NCBI GenBank assembly: GCA_900772625.1
Contig: CAAHEQ010000012.1
Span: 1 to 34,293 of the forward strand
DNA from: Alphaproteobacteria bacterium
Lineage (GTDB): Bacteria; Pseudomonadota; Alphaproteobacteria; CAAHEQ01; UBA3637
Direction of reading: 5' to 3'
DNA: 34,293 bases
Shown here: one piece after another, positions 1 to 8,447 of the stretch
Position numbering within the stretch: the stretch's first letter is position 1
Layout: every line of letters begins with the position of its first letter
The notes under the pieces: model-generated
What the model was told of the DNA's origin: nothing
The model's database searches: none
Seen by the model: the letters and a program-made list of their open reading frames with translations, nothing else
Position numbers and translations under genes: made by a program

Positions 1-2
1 AT

Positions 3-1181
3 ACACAAGAGCTGATGTACGCTATTTTAAAGCAAATCGCCGAAACGGAAACAGCACTGTTTGGTGAAGGCGTTTTGGAAGTTTTACCTGACGGTTTTGG
101 CTTTTTGCGTGCGCCAGAGGCAAACTATCTGGCGGGTCCAGATGATATCTATGTTTCACCGCAACAAGTCAAACGCCTCGGCCTGAAAACAGGCGATACG
201 CTGGAGGGCGAAATTAAACCGCCTAAAGGTGGAGAACGCTATTTTGCTATGAGTAAAATCAATCTAGTAAATGGCAAAGCGCCTGAAGAATTGCGCTATC
301 GGGTCAACTTTGATAACTTAACGCCAACGTATCCAGATGAAAAGCTGAAGATGGATTACGAGCTGCCAAGCGGTGAAAAAGGCAAAGATTTAACCGACCG
401 CATTATCGATTTGATTTGCCCGCAAGGTAAAGGTCAACGCGGAATGATTGTTGCGCCTCCACGAACAGGTAAAACCGTCATGATGAAAAACATCGCTCAC
501 GCGATTACAGCTAATCACCCAGAGATTCACTTGATTGTTTTGTTGATTGATGAGCGCCCCGAGGAAGTGACGGATATGAAACGCTCGATTCAAGGTGAGG
601 TTATCTCTTCAACGTTTGACGAGCCCGCAAGCCGCCATATTCAAGTCGCTGAAATGGTGATTGAAAAGGCTAAGCGCCTTGTCGAACACAAGCAAGACGT
701 TGTGATTTTGCTGGACAGTATTACGCGTTTAGCTCGTGCTTATAACACCGTTATTCCTTCATCGGGTAAAGTGTTAACAGGTGGTGTGGATGCCAACGCT
801 CTGCAAAAGCCTAAACGCTTTTTTGGTGCTGCTCGTAATGTAGAGGAGGGCGGTTCGCTGACAATTATCGCAACGGCTTTGGTTGAAACGGGCTCTCGAA
901 TGGACGAAGTGATTTTCGAAGAGTTCAAAGGCACAGGCAACAGCGAAATTATTTTGGATCGCAAAGTTTCTGATAAACGTATTTTCCCCGCTATCGACAT
1001 TACAAAATCGGGTACGCGTAATGAGGAATTGTTGGTGGATAAAAATACTTTGCCTAAAATGTGGGTGTTGCGCCGCGTGTTGATGCCAATGGGCGCGCCT
1101 GAAGCGATGGAGTTTTTAATCGATAAGTTGCGCGTATCAAAGAATAACCAAGATTTCTTTGCCGCAATGAACAGTAAGTAA
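3..1181 (+). CDS. rho: Transcription termination factor Rho (5' partial)
   Basis: RNA-dependent hexameric ATPase that terminates transcription. The reading frame is open to the window edge: codons from position 3 read TQEL directly before the first internal Met at 15, matching the Rho N-terminal helical region, so roughly 25-30 residues lie upstream and 15 is not the start. Visible parts: cold-shock-like RNA-binding domain (GDGFGFLR-type stretch, here PDGFGFLRAP, near residues 25-35 counted from Met15), then the RecA-type ATPase with Walker A APPRTGKT (about 147-154), the Walker B-like VILLDSITRLARA and the Q/R-loop region with GGVDANALQKPKRFFGAARN. The C-terminus is complete. Followed after 9 nt by a small membrane protein gene, then mnmE, a neighbourhood common in alphaproteobacteria. 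Confidence 0.98.
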   Translation, partial: TQELMYAILKQIAETETALFGEGVLEVLPDGFGFLRAPEANYLAGPDDIYVSPQQVKRLGLKTGDTLEGEIKPPKGGERYFAMSKINLVNGKAPEELRYRVNFDNLTPTYPDEKLKMDYELPSGEKGKDLTDRIIDLICPQGKGQRGMIVAPPRTGKTVMMKNIAHAITANHPEIHLIVLLIDERPEEVTDMKRSIQGEVISSTFDEPASRHIQVAEMVIEKAKRLVEHKQDVVILLDSITRLARAYNTVIPSSGKVLTGGVDANALQKPKRFFGAARNVEEGGSLTIIATALVETGSRMDEVIFEEFKGTGNSEIILDRKVSDKRIFPAIDITKSGTRNEELLVDKNTLPKMWVLRRVLMPMGAPEAMEFLIDKLRVSKNNQDFFAAMNSK

Positions 1182-1190
1182 AGGATTAAA

Positions 1191-1430
1191 ATGACAAAAT
1201 GGGGTTGGTTTTGGCTGACGTGCTTTTTGGCACTTTATAGCGTCTCCGCAGCCGTCTACGCACAAAGCATGGAAACAATCATTTCCAAGCACCCGCTGTT
1301 TATCTTTTCGGCGATAGCATTGGCTGGATTGGTTCTGGCGCTGAAAATGGAAGGTAAAACAAAAACGGTTTTGCTGGCATTAGAATGCGTGATTTTGTTG
1401 ATTGTGGCGATTTCAAATGTGTGCGGATAA
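1191..1430 (+). CDS. Small hydrophobic membrane protein, unknown function
   Basis: I do not recognise a family. The 79-residue product has an N-terminal hydrophobic stretch (residues about 4-24, WGWFWLTCFLALYSVSAAVY), a second one (about 34-50, LFIFSAIALAGLVLALKM) and a third at the C-terminus (about 58-77), so it is probably a three-helix inner-membrane protein; the first helix could instead be a signal peptide, with an AYAQ-like cleavage motif. The start is supported by AAGGA a few bases upstream. It sits 9 nt after rho and its last 14 nt overlap the start of mnmE in another frame, so it is likely translated as part of that operon and may couple translation into mnmE. Confidence 0.75.
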   Translation: MTKWGWFWLTCFLALYSVSAAVYAQSMETIISKHPLFIFSAIALAGLVLALKMEGKTKTVLLALECVILLIVAISNVCG

Positions 1431-2745
1431 AATAAAGCAAGAGACTATTTTTGCGCTGTCCAGTGCCGCGGGGCAAGCAGGCGTTGCCGTGATTCGTGTG
1501 TCTGGTGATGAAGTTCAAAATGTATATAAAATTCTGACAAAAAAAGAAAATATTAAAAATAGATATGTACAATGTAATTACGTTTACGATGAGCAAGGAT
1601 ATCCCATCGACCAAGCGGTGACATTATTTTTTGCACATCCGCATAGCTTTACAGGTGAGGACGTTTTAGAGATTCAGTGCCACGGATCGCGGGCGGTCAT
1701 CAATGCGATTTTAACGCGTTTAGGGCAAATAAACGGTTGCCGAATGGCTGAACGCGGAGAGTTTACGCGCCGAGCTGTTTATAATAACAAAATGGATTTA
1801 ACCTCTGCGGAGGGTTTGATTGACTTGATCCACGCCGATACCGAGGCACAACGCAAATGGGCAGTACGTCAAATGGGGGGCGAGCTGCAAAAGATTTACG
1901 ACCAATGGCGAGAAGAGCTTGTGCATACAATGGCGTATCTGGAAGCTTTTATCGATTTTCCCGAAGAGGAAATACCGCCCGAAAAAATGGCGCAAATCGA
2001 TGAGAGAACGCGTTCGTTGATTGACAAAATCAATCAGCATTTGGACGATAAAGGTCGTGGACAAAGTCTGAAAAACGGTTTTCAAATCGCGATTATTGGT
2101 GCGCCAAACGTTGGCAAATCCAGTTTGATTAACTTACTGGCTGCGCGTGATGTCGCAATCGTATCCGAAACTGCGGGAACAACACGCGATATTGTAGAAG
2201 TTTACCTTGATGTTGCGGGCTATCCAGTCGTTATTTCCGATACGGCGGGCTTGCGTGAAACTTCTGAGAGCATTGAAAAAGAAGGTATCCGTCGCGCAAT
2301 TGCCAGAGCCGAACAGGCAGACCTTGTGATCGTGATGAGCTTAGCAGGGCACGCTTTGGACGAAGTGACGGCCAAAACGGCGGCTGCGGCAGAAAATGTT
2401 TTGTATGTCAGCAATAAAATTGATAAATATCCTTGCCAAGTCAAGGACGCTTTTGCTATCAGCGCTAAAACGCAACAAGGTATTGCCGAATTGTGGCAAG
2501 CTATTGAAGATAAAGTTGTGGATAAAATGAGCGCAAATGACTCGCCAATGTTGACCCGTATGCGCTATAAAACAGCACTGAGCGAGGCCGCAGAAGCGCT
2601 GAAGCGCTCATTGAGTGTGCCAGAGCTTGAATTAAAAGCCGAAGAGCTGCGCCTTGCTGCCAGATCGCTCGGAAAAATCACAGGCGTTGTGCGCACCGAA
2701 GAACTGCTTGATGTGATTTTTTCATCTTTTTGCATTGGAAAATAA
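1417..2745 (+). CDS. mnmE: tRNA uridine-5-carboxymethylaminomethyl modification GTPase MnmE
   Basis: K+-activated GTPase that with MnmG makes the cmnm5 modification at U34 of certain tRNAs. 442 residues from ATG 1417 (MCADKIKQETIFALS), the family's usual length; an upstream TTG at 1402 would add five residues but has less support. N-terminal THF-binding domain (about 1-115), helical domain, and an inserted G domain with G1 GAPNVGKSS (about 229-237), G2 TTRD, G3 DTAGLRE and G4 NKID. The C-terminal FCIGK carries the conserved catalytic cysteine of the C-x-GK motif. The start overlaps the preceding small gene by 14 nt. mnmG, rsmG and parAB, the usual alphaproteobacterial neighbours, are not next to it here; a separately promoted rimP follows instead. 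Confidence 0.97.
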   Translation: MCADKIKQETIFALSSAAGQAGVAVIRVSGDEVQNVYKILTKKENIKNRYVQCNYVYDEQGYPIDQAVTLFFAHPHSFTGEDVLEIQCHGSRAVINAILTRLGQINGCRMAERGEFTRRAVYNNKMDLTSAEGLIDLIHADTEAQRKWAVRQMGGELQKIYDQWREELVHTMAYLEAFIDFPEEEIPPEKMAQIDERTRSLIDKINQHLDDKGRGQSLKNGFQIAIIGAPNVGKSSLINLLAARDVAIVSETAGTTRDIVEVYLDVAGYPVVISDTAGLRETSESIEKEGIRRAIARAEQADLVIVMSLAGHALDEVTAKTAAAAENVLYVSNKIDKYPCQVKDAFAISAKTQQGIAELWQAIEDKVVDKMSANDSPMLTRMRYKTALSEAAEALKRSLSVPELELKAEELRLAARSLGKITGVVRTEELLDVIFSSFCIGK

Positions 2746-2753
2746 AAAAATAC

Positions 2754-2782
2754 TTGCAATTAAAATAAAAATCGGATATATA
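2754..2782 (+). promoter_or_regulatory. Sigma70-type promoter of the rimP-nusA-infB operon
   Basis: TTGCAA (2754-2759), a 17-nt spacer and TATATA (2777-2782), just after the mnmE stop codon. It predicts a transcript start near 2789 and therefore a leader of about 70 nt before the rimP start at 2858, enough to hold the terminator-like hairpin at 2811-2838. Confidence 0.7.
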
Positions 2783-2810
2783 TTTAAATACATTCTCAGA
2801 TTTTATAGAG

Positions 2811-2838
2811 GGTGGGACATAAAAGTCCCGCCTTTTTT
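2811..2838 (+). terminator. Intrinsic terminator/attenuator in the rimP leader
   Basis: GGTGGGAC (2811-2818), a 6-nt loop ATAAAA, GTCCCGCC (2825-2832) and six T. The stem has 8 bp including one G-U. It lies between the predicted promoter and the rimP start, so it can either end mnmE transcription or attenuate the operon. An attenuator-type terminator in the rimP leader is an established theme in proteobacteria (Rfam 'rimP leader'); membership of that family is not tested here. Confidence 0.75.
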
Positions 2839-2857
2839 AATAAAAAGGAAAGAACAA

Positions 2858-3349
2858 ATGGATTTAGTTGAAAAAATTACTCAGTTAATCGAACCTGTTT
2901 TGAAAGACAGAGGCTTTGAGTTAGTGCGCGTTTCCTATCAAGGCAACGACAATAACAACACGCTGCAAGTAATGGCGGAGCACAAGGATGGCCAAAATAT
3001 GACGGCCGATGATTGCGAGTCGCTCTCTCGTGCTTTGTCGGCAATTTTGGACGTCGAGGACATTATTGCGGGGCGTTATTTGTTGGAGGTGACTTCACCT
3101 GGCATCGATCGCCCGTTGGTGAAATTGCAAGACTATGACAGATTCAAAGGCCGTGAAGCCAAAATTGAAACGTTGTTGCCAATCGATGGACGCAAACGCT
3201 TTAAGGGGCTTTTGAAAGGCGTTCAAGGTAATCAGGTTTTGATTGATTTTGAAGGAAATGAAATTGCAATCGATTTTTCTGCAATCAGTAAGGCTAAGCT
3301 CGTTTTGACGGACGAGTTAGTCGCTCAGTTATTAAAAGCTAATAAATAA
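2858..3349 (+). CDS. rimP: Ribosome maturation factor RimP
   Basis: Assists late assembly of the 30S subunit. The 163-residue product starts at ATG 2858, chosen because AAAGGAAAG precedes it at good spacing and because the residues upstream in the open frame would read through the terminator hairpin. The N-terminal half (LVEKITQLIEPVLKDRGFEL) and the motif EVTSPGIDRPL (about 86-96) are RimP signatures; the C-terminal half is the Sm-like beta domain. It is first gene of the operon continuing into nusA 16 nt downstream. Confidence 0.96.
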   Translation: MDLVEKITQLIEPVLKDRGFELVRVSYQGNDNNNTLQVMAEHKDGQNMTADDCESLSRALSAILDVEDIIAGRYLLEVTSPGIDRPLVKLQDYDRFKGREAKIETLLPIDGRKRFKGLLKGVQGNQVLIDFEGNEIAIDFSAISKAKLVLTDELVAQLLKANK

Positions 3350-3365
3350 GAAAAGGAAAAACAAA

Positions 3366-4883
3366 ATGGAAAATACGAATCAAGCTCGTCCTGAGTTGTT
3401 GCAAATGGCAGACGCGCTCGCCCGAGAAAAAGGCATCGAACGTGATGACGTTTTGGAAGCGATGGAAGTGGCTATTTCAAAAGCAGGTCGCTCTAAGTTT
3501 GGTCCTGAATATGACGTACGTGCGCACATCGACCGCAAAACGGGCGAAATCCAAATGGCCCGCTATGTTGAAATCGTGGACGAAGTCGAAAACGAGTTTA
3601 CTCAAACAACCCTTGAAAAGGCTCATAAAAAGTATCCAAACTTAAAAGTCGGTGACTTTATTGTTGATCCTTTGCCTCCGATGGACTTTGGCCGCATTGC
3701 TGCGCAAACAGCTAAGCAAGTCATTGTGCAAAAAGTGCGTGATGCTGAACGTATGCACCAATTTAACGAATTCAAAGACAAAGTCGGCGAAATCGTGCAT
3801 GGTACGGTCAAGCGTGTTGAGTTGGGCAATGTGATTGTGGATTTAGGTAGAGCGGAGGCGATGCTGCGCCGTGACGAACTTATTCCAAACGAAATGTTCC
3901 GTGTAGGCGACCGTGTTCGTGCTTACTTGATGGACGTTCGCAACGAAGTCAGAGGGCCTCAGATTTTCTTGTCTCGCTCTCATCCTCAATTTTTGGCAAA
4001 ATTGTTTGCGGGTGAAGTACCAGAAGTGTATGACGGCATTATCGAAATTAAATCCGTTGCGCGTGATCCTGGTTCGCGTGCCAAAGTAGCTGTGTGGTCG
4101 AAAGATAATACAGTCGATGCGCGTGGCGCTTGCATTGGTTTGCGCGGCGTGCGTGTTCAAGCGATTGTCACGGAATTGCAGGGCGAAAAAATCGATGTGG
4201 TGCATTGGTCGGCGGATCCTGCTACTTTCATTGTAAATGCTTTTGCGCCGTCCGAGATTTTGAAGATTGTTTTGGACGAAGATGCAAAGCGTGCGGAAGT
4301 GGTTGTTTCTGATGAACAATTATCGCAAGCGATTGGCCGTCGTGGTCAAAACGTGCGTTTGGCTTCTATTTTGACAGGCTGGCATATCGATGTGTTGAAC
4401 GCCGAGCAAGAAGCCGAAAATCGTCAAAAAGAAGAAAAAGGCCGCTTAGACTTGTTTATGCAAGCTTTGGATGTTGATGATATGATTGCACACTTGTTAA
4501 TTCAAGAGGGCTTTACAAAGGTTGAAGAAATTGCTTTTGCGAATCTTGACGAATTGTCATCCATTGACGGCTTTGATGAAGCTTTGGCCAACGAATTGCA
4601 ATCGCGTGCTGCTGCGTACTTGACGCAAAAGAACGAAGATTTGCAAAACAAAATCAATGAGTATGACTTAAGCGATGATTTGAAAAACTTTGAAGGTCTT
4701 TCATTGTCGGTATTGGCTGCTTTGGGTGCTAAGGGCATTAAGACTTTGGACGACTTTGCGGATTTGGCGGGCGATGAGTTGCGCGAAATCGTTGGCAAAG
4801 ACGCGATGAGCGCTGATGAAGCAAATGCTTTGATTATGAAAGCAAGGGAGCATTGGTTTGACACAGAAGAATCAAAAAACTAG
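3366..4883 (+). CDS. nusA: Transcription termination/antitermination factor NusA
   Basis: RNA-polymerase-associated elongation factor acting in pausing, termination and antitermination. 505 residues. Order: N-terminal RNAP-binding domain (1-about 130), S1 domain (about 138-205, beginning GTVKRVELGNVIVDLG), two KH domains (about 230-345, the second with the GxxG-type IGRRGQNVRLAS at about 323-334), then two C-terminal acidic helix-hairpin-helix repeats (about 365-500), the long form typical of proteobacteria. RBS AAAAGGAAAA upstream. The 3' end overlaps the next gene by 26 nt. Confidence 0.98.
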   Translation: MENTNQARPELLQMADALAREKGIERDDVLEAMEVAISKAGRSKFGPEYDVRAHIDRKTGEIQMARYVEIVDEVENEFTQTTLEKAHKKYPNLKVGDFIVDPLPPMDFGRIAAQTAKQVIVQKVRDAERMHQFNEFKDKVGEIVHGTVKRVELGNVIVDLGRAEAMLRRDELIPNEMFRVGDRVRAYLMDVRNEVRGPQIFLSRSHPQFLAKLFAGEVPEVYDGIIEIKSVARDPGSRAKVAVWSKDNTVDARGACIGLRGVRVQAIVTELQGEKIDVVHWSADPATFIVNAFAPSEILKIVLDEDAKRAEVVVSDEQLSQAIGRRGQNVRLASILTGWHIDVLNAEQEAENRQKEEKGRLDLFMQALDVDDMIAHLLIQEGFTKVEEIAFANLDELSSIDGFDEALANELQSRAAAYLTQKNEDLQNKINEYDLSDDLKNFEGLSLSVLAALGAKGIKTLDDFADLAGDELREIVGKDAMSADEANALIMKAREHWFDTEESKN

Positions 4884-5487
4884 ATTCCAAAAAGTCAAGG
4901 CTCAGGACGGCGAGCGCAGGTGTTTGGTCACCAGCTTGCCGCTTGAGCGTGCAAAGTTAATTCGCTTTGCATTATCACCAGACAAGCTTGTCTGCCCCGA
5001 TTTGAATGAAAAGTTGGGCGGACGCGGCGTGTGGGTGACGGCCGATAAATCAATTTTACAAACGGCAATCGATAAAAAGCTTTTTAACACAAAAGGTTTT
5101 GGCGCAGGAACAAAAGTGCCTGCGGATTTAGTCGAGATTGTCGAGCGGGCTTTGAAAAAACGAGCGCTGGATTTGTTAGGGCTTGCAAACAAAGCAGGGC
5201 TTGTGGTCAGTGGATTTTCCAAAATCAAAGAAGCTGCACACAACGAAGAGTTTGCTTTTATCATTCAAGCCGCTGACGGCTCTTTGGCGGAGGAAGAACG
5301 CTTGCGTGTTTTTTTGCCTAAAGAAGTCAAAGTTTTCTCGGTGCTGACAAAAGACGAGATGGGCGCCGAAATGGGGAAAGATGAAAGTGTTCATCTTGCA
5401 ATCAAAAAAAGCCAAATGACGGCTAAGTTAGAGCAAGAGTGGGAGCGTTTAAACGCATTTTTAAATCAGGGACAAAAAGATGAGTGA
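4858..5487 (+). CDS. YlxR (DUF448) / L7Ae-like RNA-binding fusion protein
   Basis: 209 residues with two parts. Residues about 18-95 are YlxR/DUF448 (ERRCLVT near the start, then GGRGVWV). From about 100 on the segment RALDLLGLANKAGLVVSGFSK resembles the L7Ae/L30e/YlxQ RNA-binding fold. In alphaproteobacteria these occur as one protein between nusA and infB; the biochemical role is not settled for this lineage. The start is unusual: TTG at 4858, preceded by AAGGGAG about 8 nt upstream, with no ATG before the conserved domain. It overlaps nusA by 26 nt and infB by 8 nt, so translation is probably coupled. Confidence 0.9.
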   Translation: MTQKNQKTRFQKVKAQDGERRCLVTSLPLERAKLIRFALSPDKLVCPDLNEKLGGRGVWVTADKSILQTAIDKKLFNTKGFGAGTKVPADLVEIVERALKKRALDLLGLANKAGLVVSGFSKIKEAAHNEEFAFIIQAADGSLAEEERLRVFLPKEVKVFSVLTKDEMGAEMGKDESVHLAIKKSQMTAKLEQEWERLNAFLNQGQKDE

Positions 5488-7945
5488 AGAAAATACAAAA
5501 AAACCATTAACTTTAAATCGGGGCACATTGGGACTTAAAAAACCGCTGAGCTTGAATCAAGTGCATTCAAGTAATGCGTCATCTAAGTTTGTTCGTGTTG
5601 AAGTACGTAAAAAAAGAACAGGTGCAAGCACTGGTTCTGCAAATGTGATGAGCGATGAAGCTCAAGCGCAAAAGCTTAAACTTTTGATGCAAGCCAAAAA
5701 GGTTGAAGAGCAAAAAGCTCAAGCAAAGGCTGAACAAGAAGCCTTGCGCGAAAAAGAACGTCAAGAGCAAGAGGCTATTAAAGCCACCGAACAAGAACGT
5801 CTGCAAAAAGGTGAAACTGAATACATAACAAAAGAGCCAACTTTGAACGAAAATAAAAAAGTCGTTTCTTTTGGTGATAAAAGTCCTAAAGATAAGAAAA
5901 AATATGCACGCACAGAAGAGGGCGATGATGAAGAAAACGCACTCGCGCGTAATCATAAAAAAGCTGATGATAAAACAATAATGATGCCTAAGCGTAAAGT
6001 CGGCGGTGATGAAAGACGCAAGAATGCAAAGTTTAACCTTTCGACTTATATGGGCGATGACAGTGATGATGACGAAGGTTGGGGGCAAAAAAGAGGTCGC
6101 AGTTTGGCCTCGATTAAGCGCGCCAGAGAAAAAGAACGCTTGAAACACCAAGAAGTTTTGAAAACAGCAGAAAAAATCTCGCGCCAAGTGACAATCCCTG
6201 AAACAATTACGGTGCAAGAATTGGCAAACCGTATGGCGGAACGTGCTGCAACAGTTGTGAAAACGCTGATGAATTTGGGCGTTATGGCAACCATTACACA
6301 AACAATTGATGCTGATACGGCCGAATTGGTTGCCGAAGAATTGGGACACAAAGTCATCCGCGTGGCCGAATCCGATGTTGAAAACATTTTGCACATGGAG
6401 GAAGATAAGCCAGAAGATATGCAATCTCGCCCTCCTGTTGTCACCGTAATGGGTCACGTTGATCATGGTAAGACTTCATTGCTGGACGCTTTGCGCTCAA
6501 CGAACGTTGTGGCAGGCGAAGCGGGCGGTATTACGCAACATATTGGTGCTTATCAAGTGACGCTTGCAAACGGTCAAAAAGTGACGTTTATTGATACCCC
6601 AGGTCATGCCGCTTTTACGGCTATGCGTGCCAGAGGCGCGAAAATTACGGATATTGTGATTTTGGTTGTGGCGGCCAATGATGGTGTAATGCCTCAAACA
6701 ATCGAGGCGATCCACCACGCAAAAGCGGCAGGTGTGCCTATTGTCGTTGCGATTAACAAAATTGATGTTGTGGGTGCTAATCCTGATAAAGTCAAAATGG
6801 ACTTGCTCAACCACGAAGTTGTGGTCGAAAGTATGGGCGGCGAAACATTGTGTGTTGAAGTATCGGCCAAAAAACATTTGAATTTGGAAAAGTTGGTCGA
6901 GGCTGTTTTGTTGCAAGCTGAAGTGTTGGATTTAAAAGCTAATCCGAACCGCTCGGCGGAAGGTGTTGTGGTTGAATCTAAAATGGAAAAAGGCCGCGGT
7001 CCTGTCGCGACTGTTTTGGTTTCCAAAGGCACTTTACATGTGGGCGACATTTTTGTTGTGGGTCAAGAATGGGGACGCGTGCGTTCCTTGCTTGATGACA
7101 AGGGGCAACGTTTAAAACAAGCTGCGCCAGCCCAACCTGTTGAGGTTGTTGGCTTACAAGGCGTTCCAAGCGCGGGTGACGAATTAACCGTTGTCGAAAG
7201 CGAAGCCAAAGCACGTGAAGTATCCAGCTATCGCCAACGCAAAGCACGTGAGGCAATGTCCGTCAAACGTGTTGGTACGACTATGGAACAAATGTTTGAA
7301 CAAATTAAAGCTGGTGAAACAAAAGAGTTTCCTGTTATTGTTAAGGGCGATGTGCAAGGTTCTGTGGAAGCTTTGCAAGGCACTTTGGCAAAAATTGCCA
7401 ATGATGAAGTACGCATCCACGTTATCCATGCGGGTGTGGGTTCAATTAACGAATCCGATATCACGTTGGCCAGAGCCAGCAATGCAACCATTATCGGCTT
7501 TAACGTGCGTGCAAATCCGCAAGCGCGTGAAAATGCAAAGCGTGATGGGGTTGACATTCGCTATTATTCGATTATCTATGATGTAGCAGATGATATGAAG
7601 AAAGCGGTTGAGGGCTTGCTGACACCAGAAGAAAAAGAAAAGATTTTGGGTTATGCAGAAGTCCGCCAAGTCATTCATGTTTCCAAGGTTGGCAATGTTG
7701 CGGGTTGTATGGTGACTGAAGGCCTTGTTAAGCGTGGTGCAAAAGTTCGCTTGTTGCGTGACCACGTGGTGATTCATGAAGGCGAGCTCAGCCAGCTCAA
7801 ACGCTTTAAAGATGATGTGAAAGAGGTTAAAGCAGGCTTTGATTGCGGTATGAGTTTTGCAAACTATGACGACATCAAAGAAGGCGATATGATTGAATGT
7901 TATGAAATCGAGCAAGTTGCGGTTTCGCTGGATATAAGGGTGTAA
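5480..7945 (+). CDS. infB: Translation initiation factor IF-2
   Basis: GTPase that places initiator tRNA on the 30S subunit and promotes subunit joining. 821 residues. A long charged, low-complexity N-terminal part (about 1-235, rich in K, E, Q and A with runs such as KAEQEALREKERQEQEA) is followed by the IF2_N module and the G domain: GHVDHGKTS (about 324-332), DTPGHAAF (about 372-379), NKID (about 426-429). Domains II, C1 and C2 follow and the C-terminus EQVAVSLDIRV is complete. The first codons overlap the preceding gene by 8 nt (ATGAGTGA), typical of translational coupling. Confidence 0.98.
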   Translation: MSEENTKKPLTLNRGTLGLKKPLSLNQVHSSNASSKFVRVEVRKKRTGASTGSANVMSDEAQAQKLKLLMQAKKVEEQKAQAKAEQEALREKERQEQEAIKATEQERLQKGETEYITKEPTLNENKKVVSFGDKSPKDKKKYARTEEGDDEENALARNHKKADDKTIMMPKRKVGGDERRKNAKFNLSTYMGDDSDDDEGWGQKRGRSLASIKRAREKERLKHQEVLKTAEKISRQVTIPETITVQELANRMAERAATVVKTLMNLGVMATITQTIDADTAELVAEELGHKVIRVAESDVENILHMEEDKPEDMQSRPPVVTVMGHVDHGKTSLLDALRSTNVVAGEAGGITQHIGAYQVTLANGQKVTFIDTPGHAAFTAMRARGAKITDIVILVVAANDGVMPQTIEAIHHAKAAGVPIVVAINKIDVVGANPDKVKMDLLNHEVVVESMGGETLCVEVSAKKHLNLEKLVEAVLLQAEVLDLKANPNRSAEGVVVESKMEKGRGPVATVLVSKGTLHVGDIFVVGQEWGRVRSLLDDKGQRLKQAAPAQPVEVVGLQGVPSAGDELTVVESEAKAREVSSYRQRKAREAMSVKRVGTTMEQMFEQIKAGETKEFPVIVKGDVQGSVEALQGTLAKIANDEVRIHVIHAGVGSINESDITLARASNATIIGFNVRANPQARENAKRDGVDIRYYSIIYDVADDMKKAVEGLLTPEEKEKILGYAEVRQVIHVSKVGNVAGCMVTEGLVKRGAKVRLLRDHVVIHEGELSQLKRFKDDVKEVKAGFDCGMSFANYDDIKEGDMIECYEIEQVAVSLDIRV

Positions 7946-7948
7946 AAT

Positions 7949-8341
7949 ATGCCGACAAAAAAAACAAAAGAACCGACAGAGCGCCAGCTCAGAGTTGCTG
8001 CCGAAATCCAGCAACTGTTATCGAAACAGCTGTTGACGGTGGACTTGTATGACGAGGACATCACCCCATCCATGGTGATGGTGACCAGCGTGAAGGTCAG
8101 CCCTGATTTTTCATGGGCAACGGTGTATGTGCACTCGATTGGCCAGGCCGATGAAGAGCAAATGGTGGAAGCATTGAATCGTCACAAAGGCGTTTTCCGC
8201 AAAGTGATAGGCGATAATATTCGCTTGCGCATTACACCCGATGTGCGTTTTAAGTTGGATAACAGCTTTGAAGAAGCGCAAAAAATCGAAGCGCTTTTTG
8301 ATAATCCTAAGGTCAAAGAAGACTTGGCCAAAGAAGATTAA
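7949..8341 (+). CDS. rbfA: 30S ribosome-binding factor RbfA
   Basis: Small KH-fold protein needed for 16S rRNA 5'-end processing and cold adaptation. 130 residues with the family pattern: RQLRVAAEIQQLLSKQL at residues about 12-28, VTSVKVSPDFSWATVYV in the middle, and the helix ending in RITPDVRFKLDNSFEEAQKIEALF. RBS AAGGGTG lies 8-14 nt before ATG, 3 nt after infB. A strong terminator follows it, separating it from truB. Confidence 0.95.
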   Translation: MPTKKTKEPTERQLRVAAEIQQLLSKQLLTVDLYDEDITPSMVMVTSVKVSPDFSWATVYVHSIGQADEEQMVEALNRHKGVFRKVIGDNIRLRITPDVRFKLDNSFEEAQKIEALFDNPKVKEDLAKED

Positions 8342-8358
8342 GTAAAATTTTTTGATGG

Positions 8359-8399
8359 TTATGCCTTATCAAAACAAACGGTAAGGCATAATTTTTTTT
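8359..8399 (+). terminator. Intrinsic terminator between rbfA and truB
   Basis: TTATGCCTTA (8359-8368) pairs perfectly with TAAGGCATAA (8382-8391) around a 13-nt loop, followed by eight T. This 10-bp stem inside the usual rbfA-truB operon means truB, rpsO and pnp either depend on read-through or have a promoter of their own in the next 50 nt; I see no clear one. Confidence 0.85.
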
Positions 8400-8447
8400 A
8401 AGCGTTTGCGGCAACGTTTTTAACATCATTCAAATAAGGATAAAAGT

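Noticed and set aside
5579..6466. A 295-codon open frame on the minus strand opposite infB
   Set aside because: It is opposite a well-conserved gene, its product is Phe/Cys/His-rich as expected from the complement of a Lys/Glu/Gln-rich region, and it has no family resemblance.
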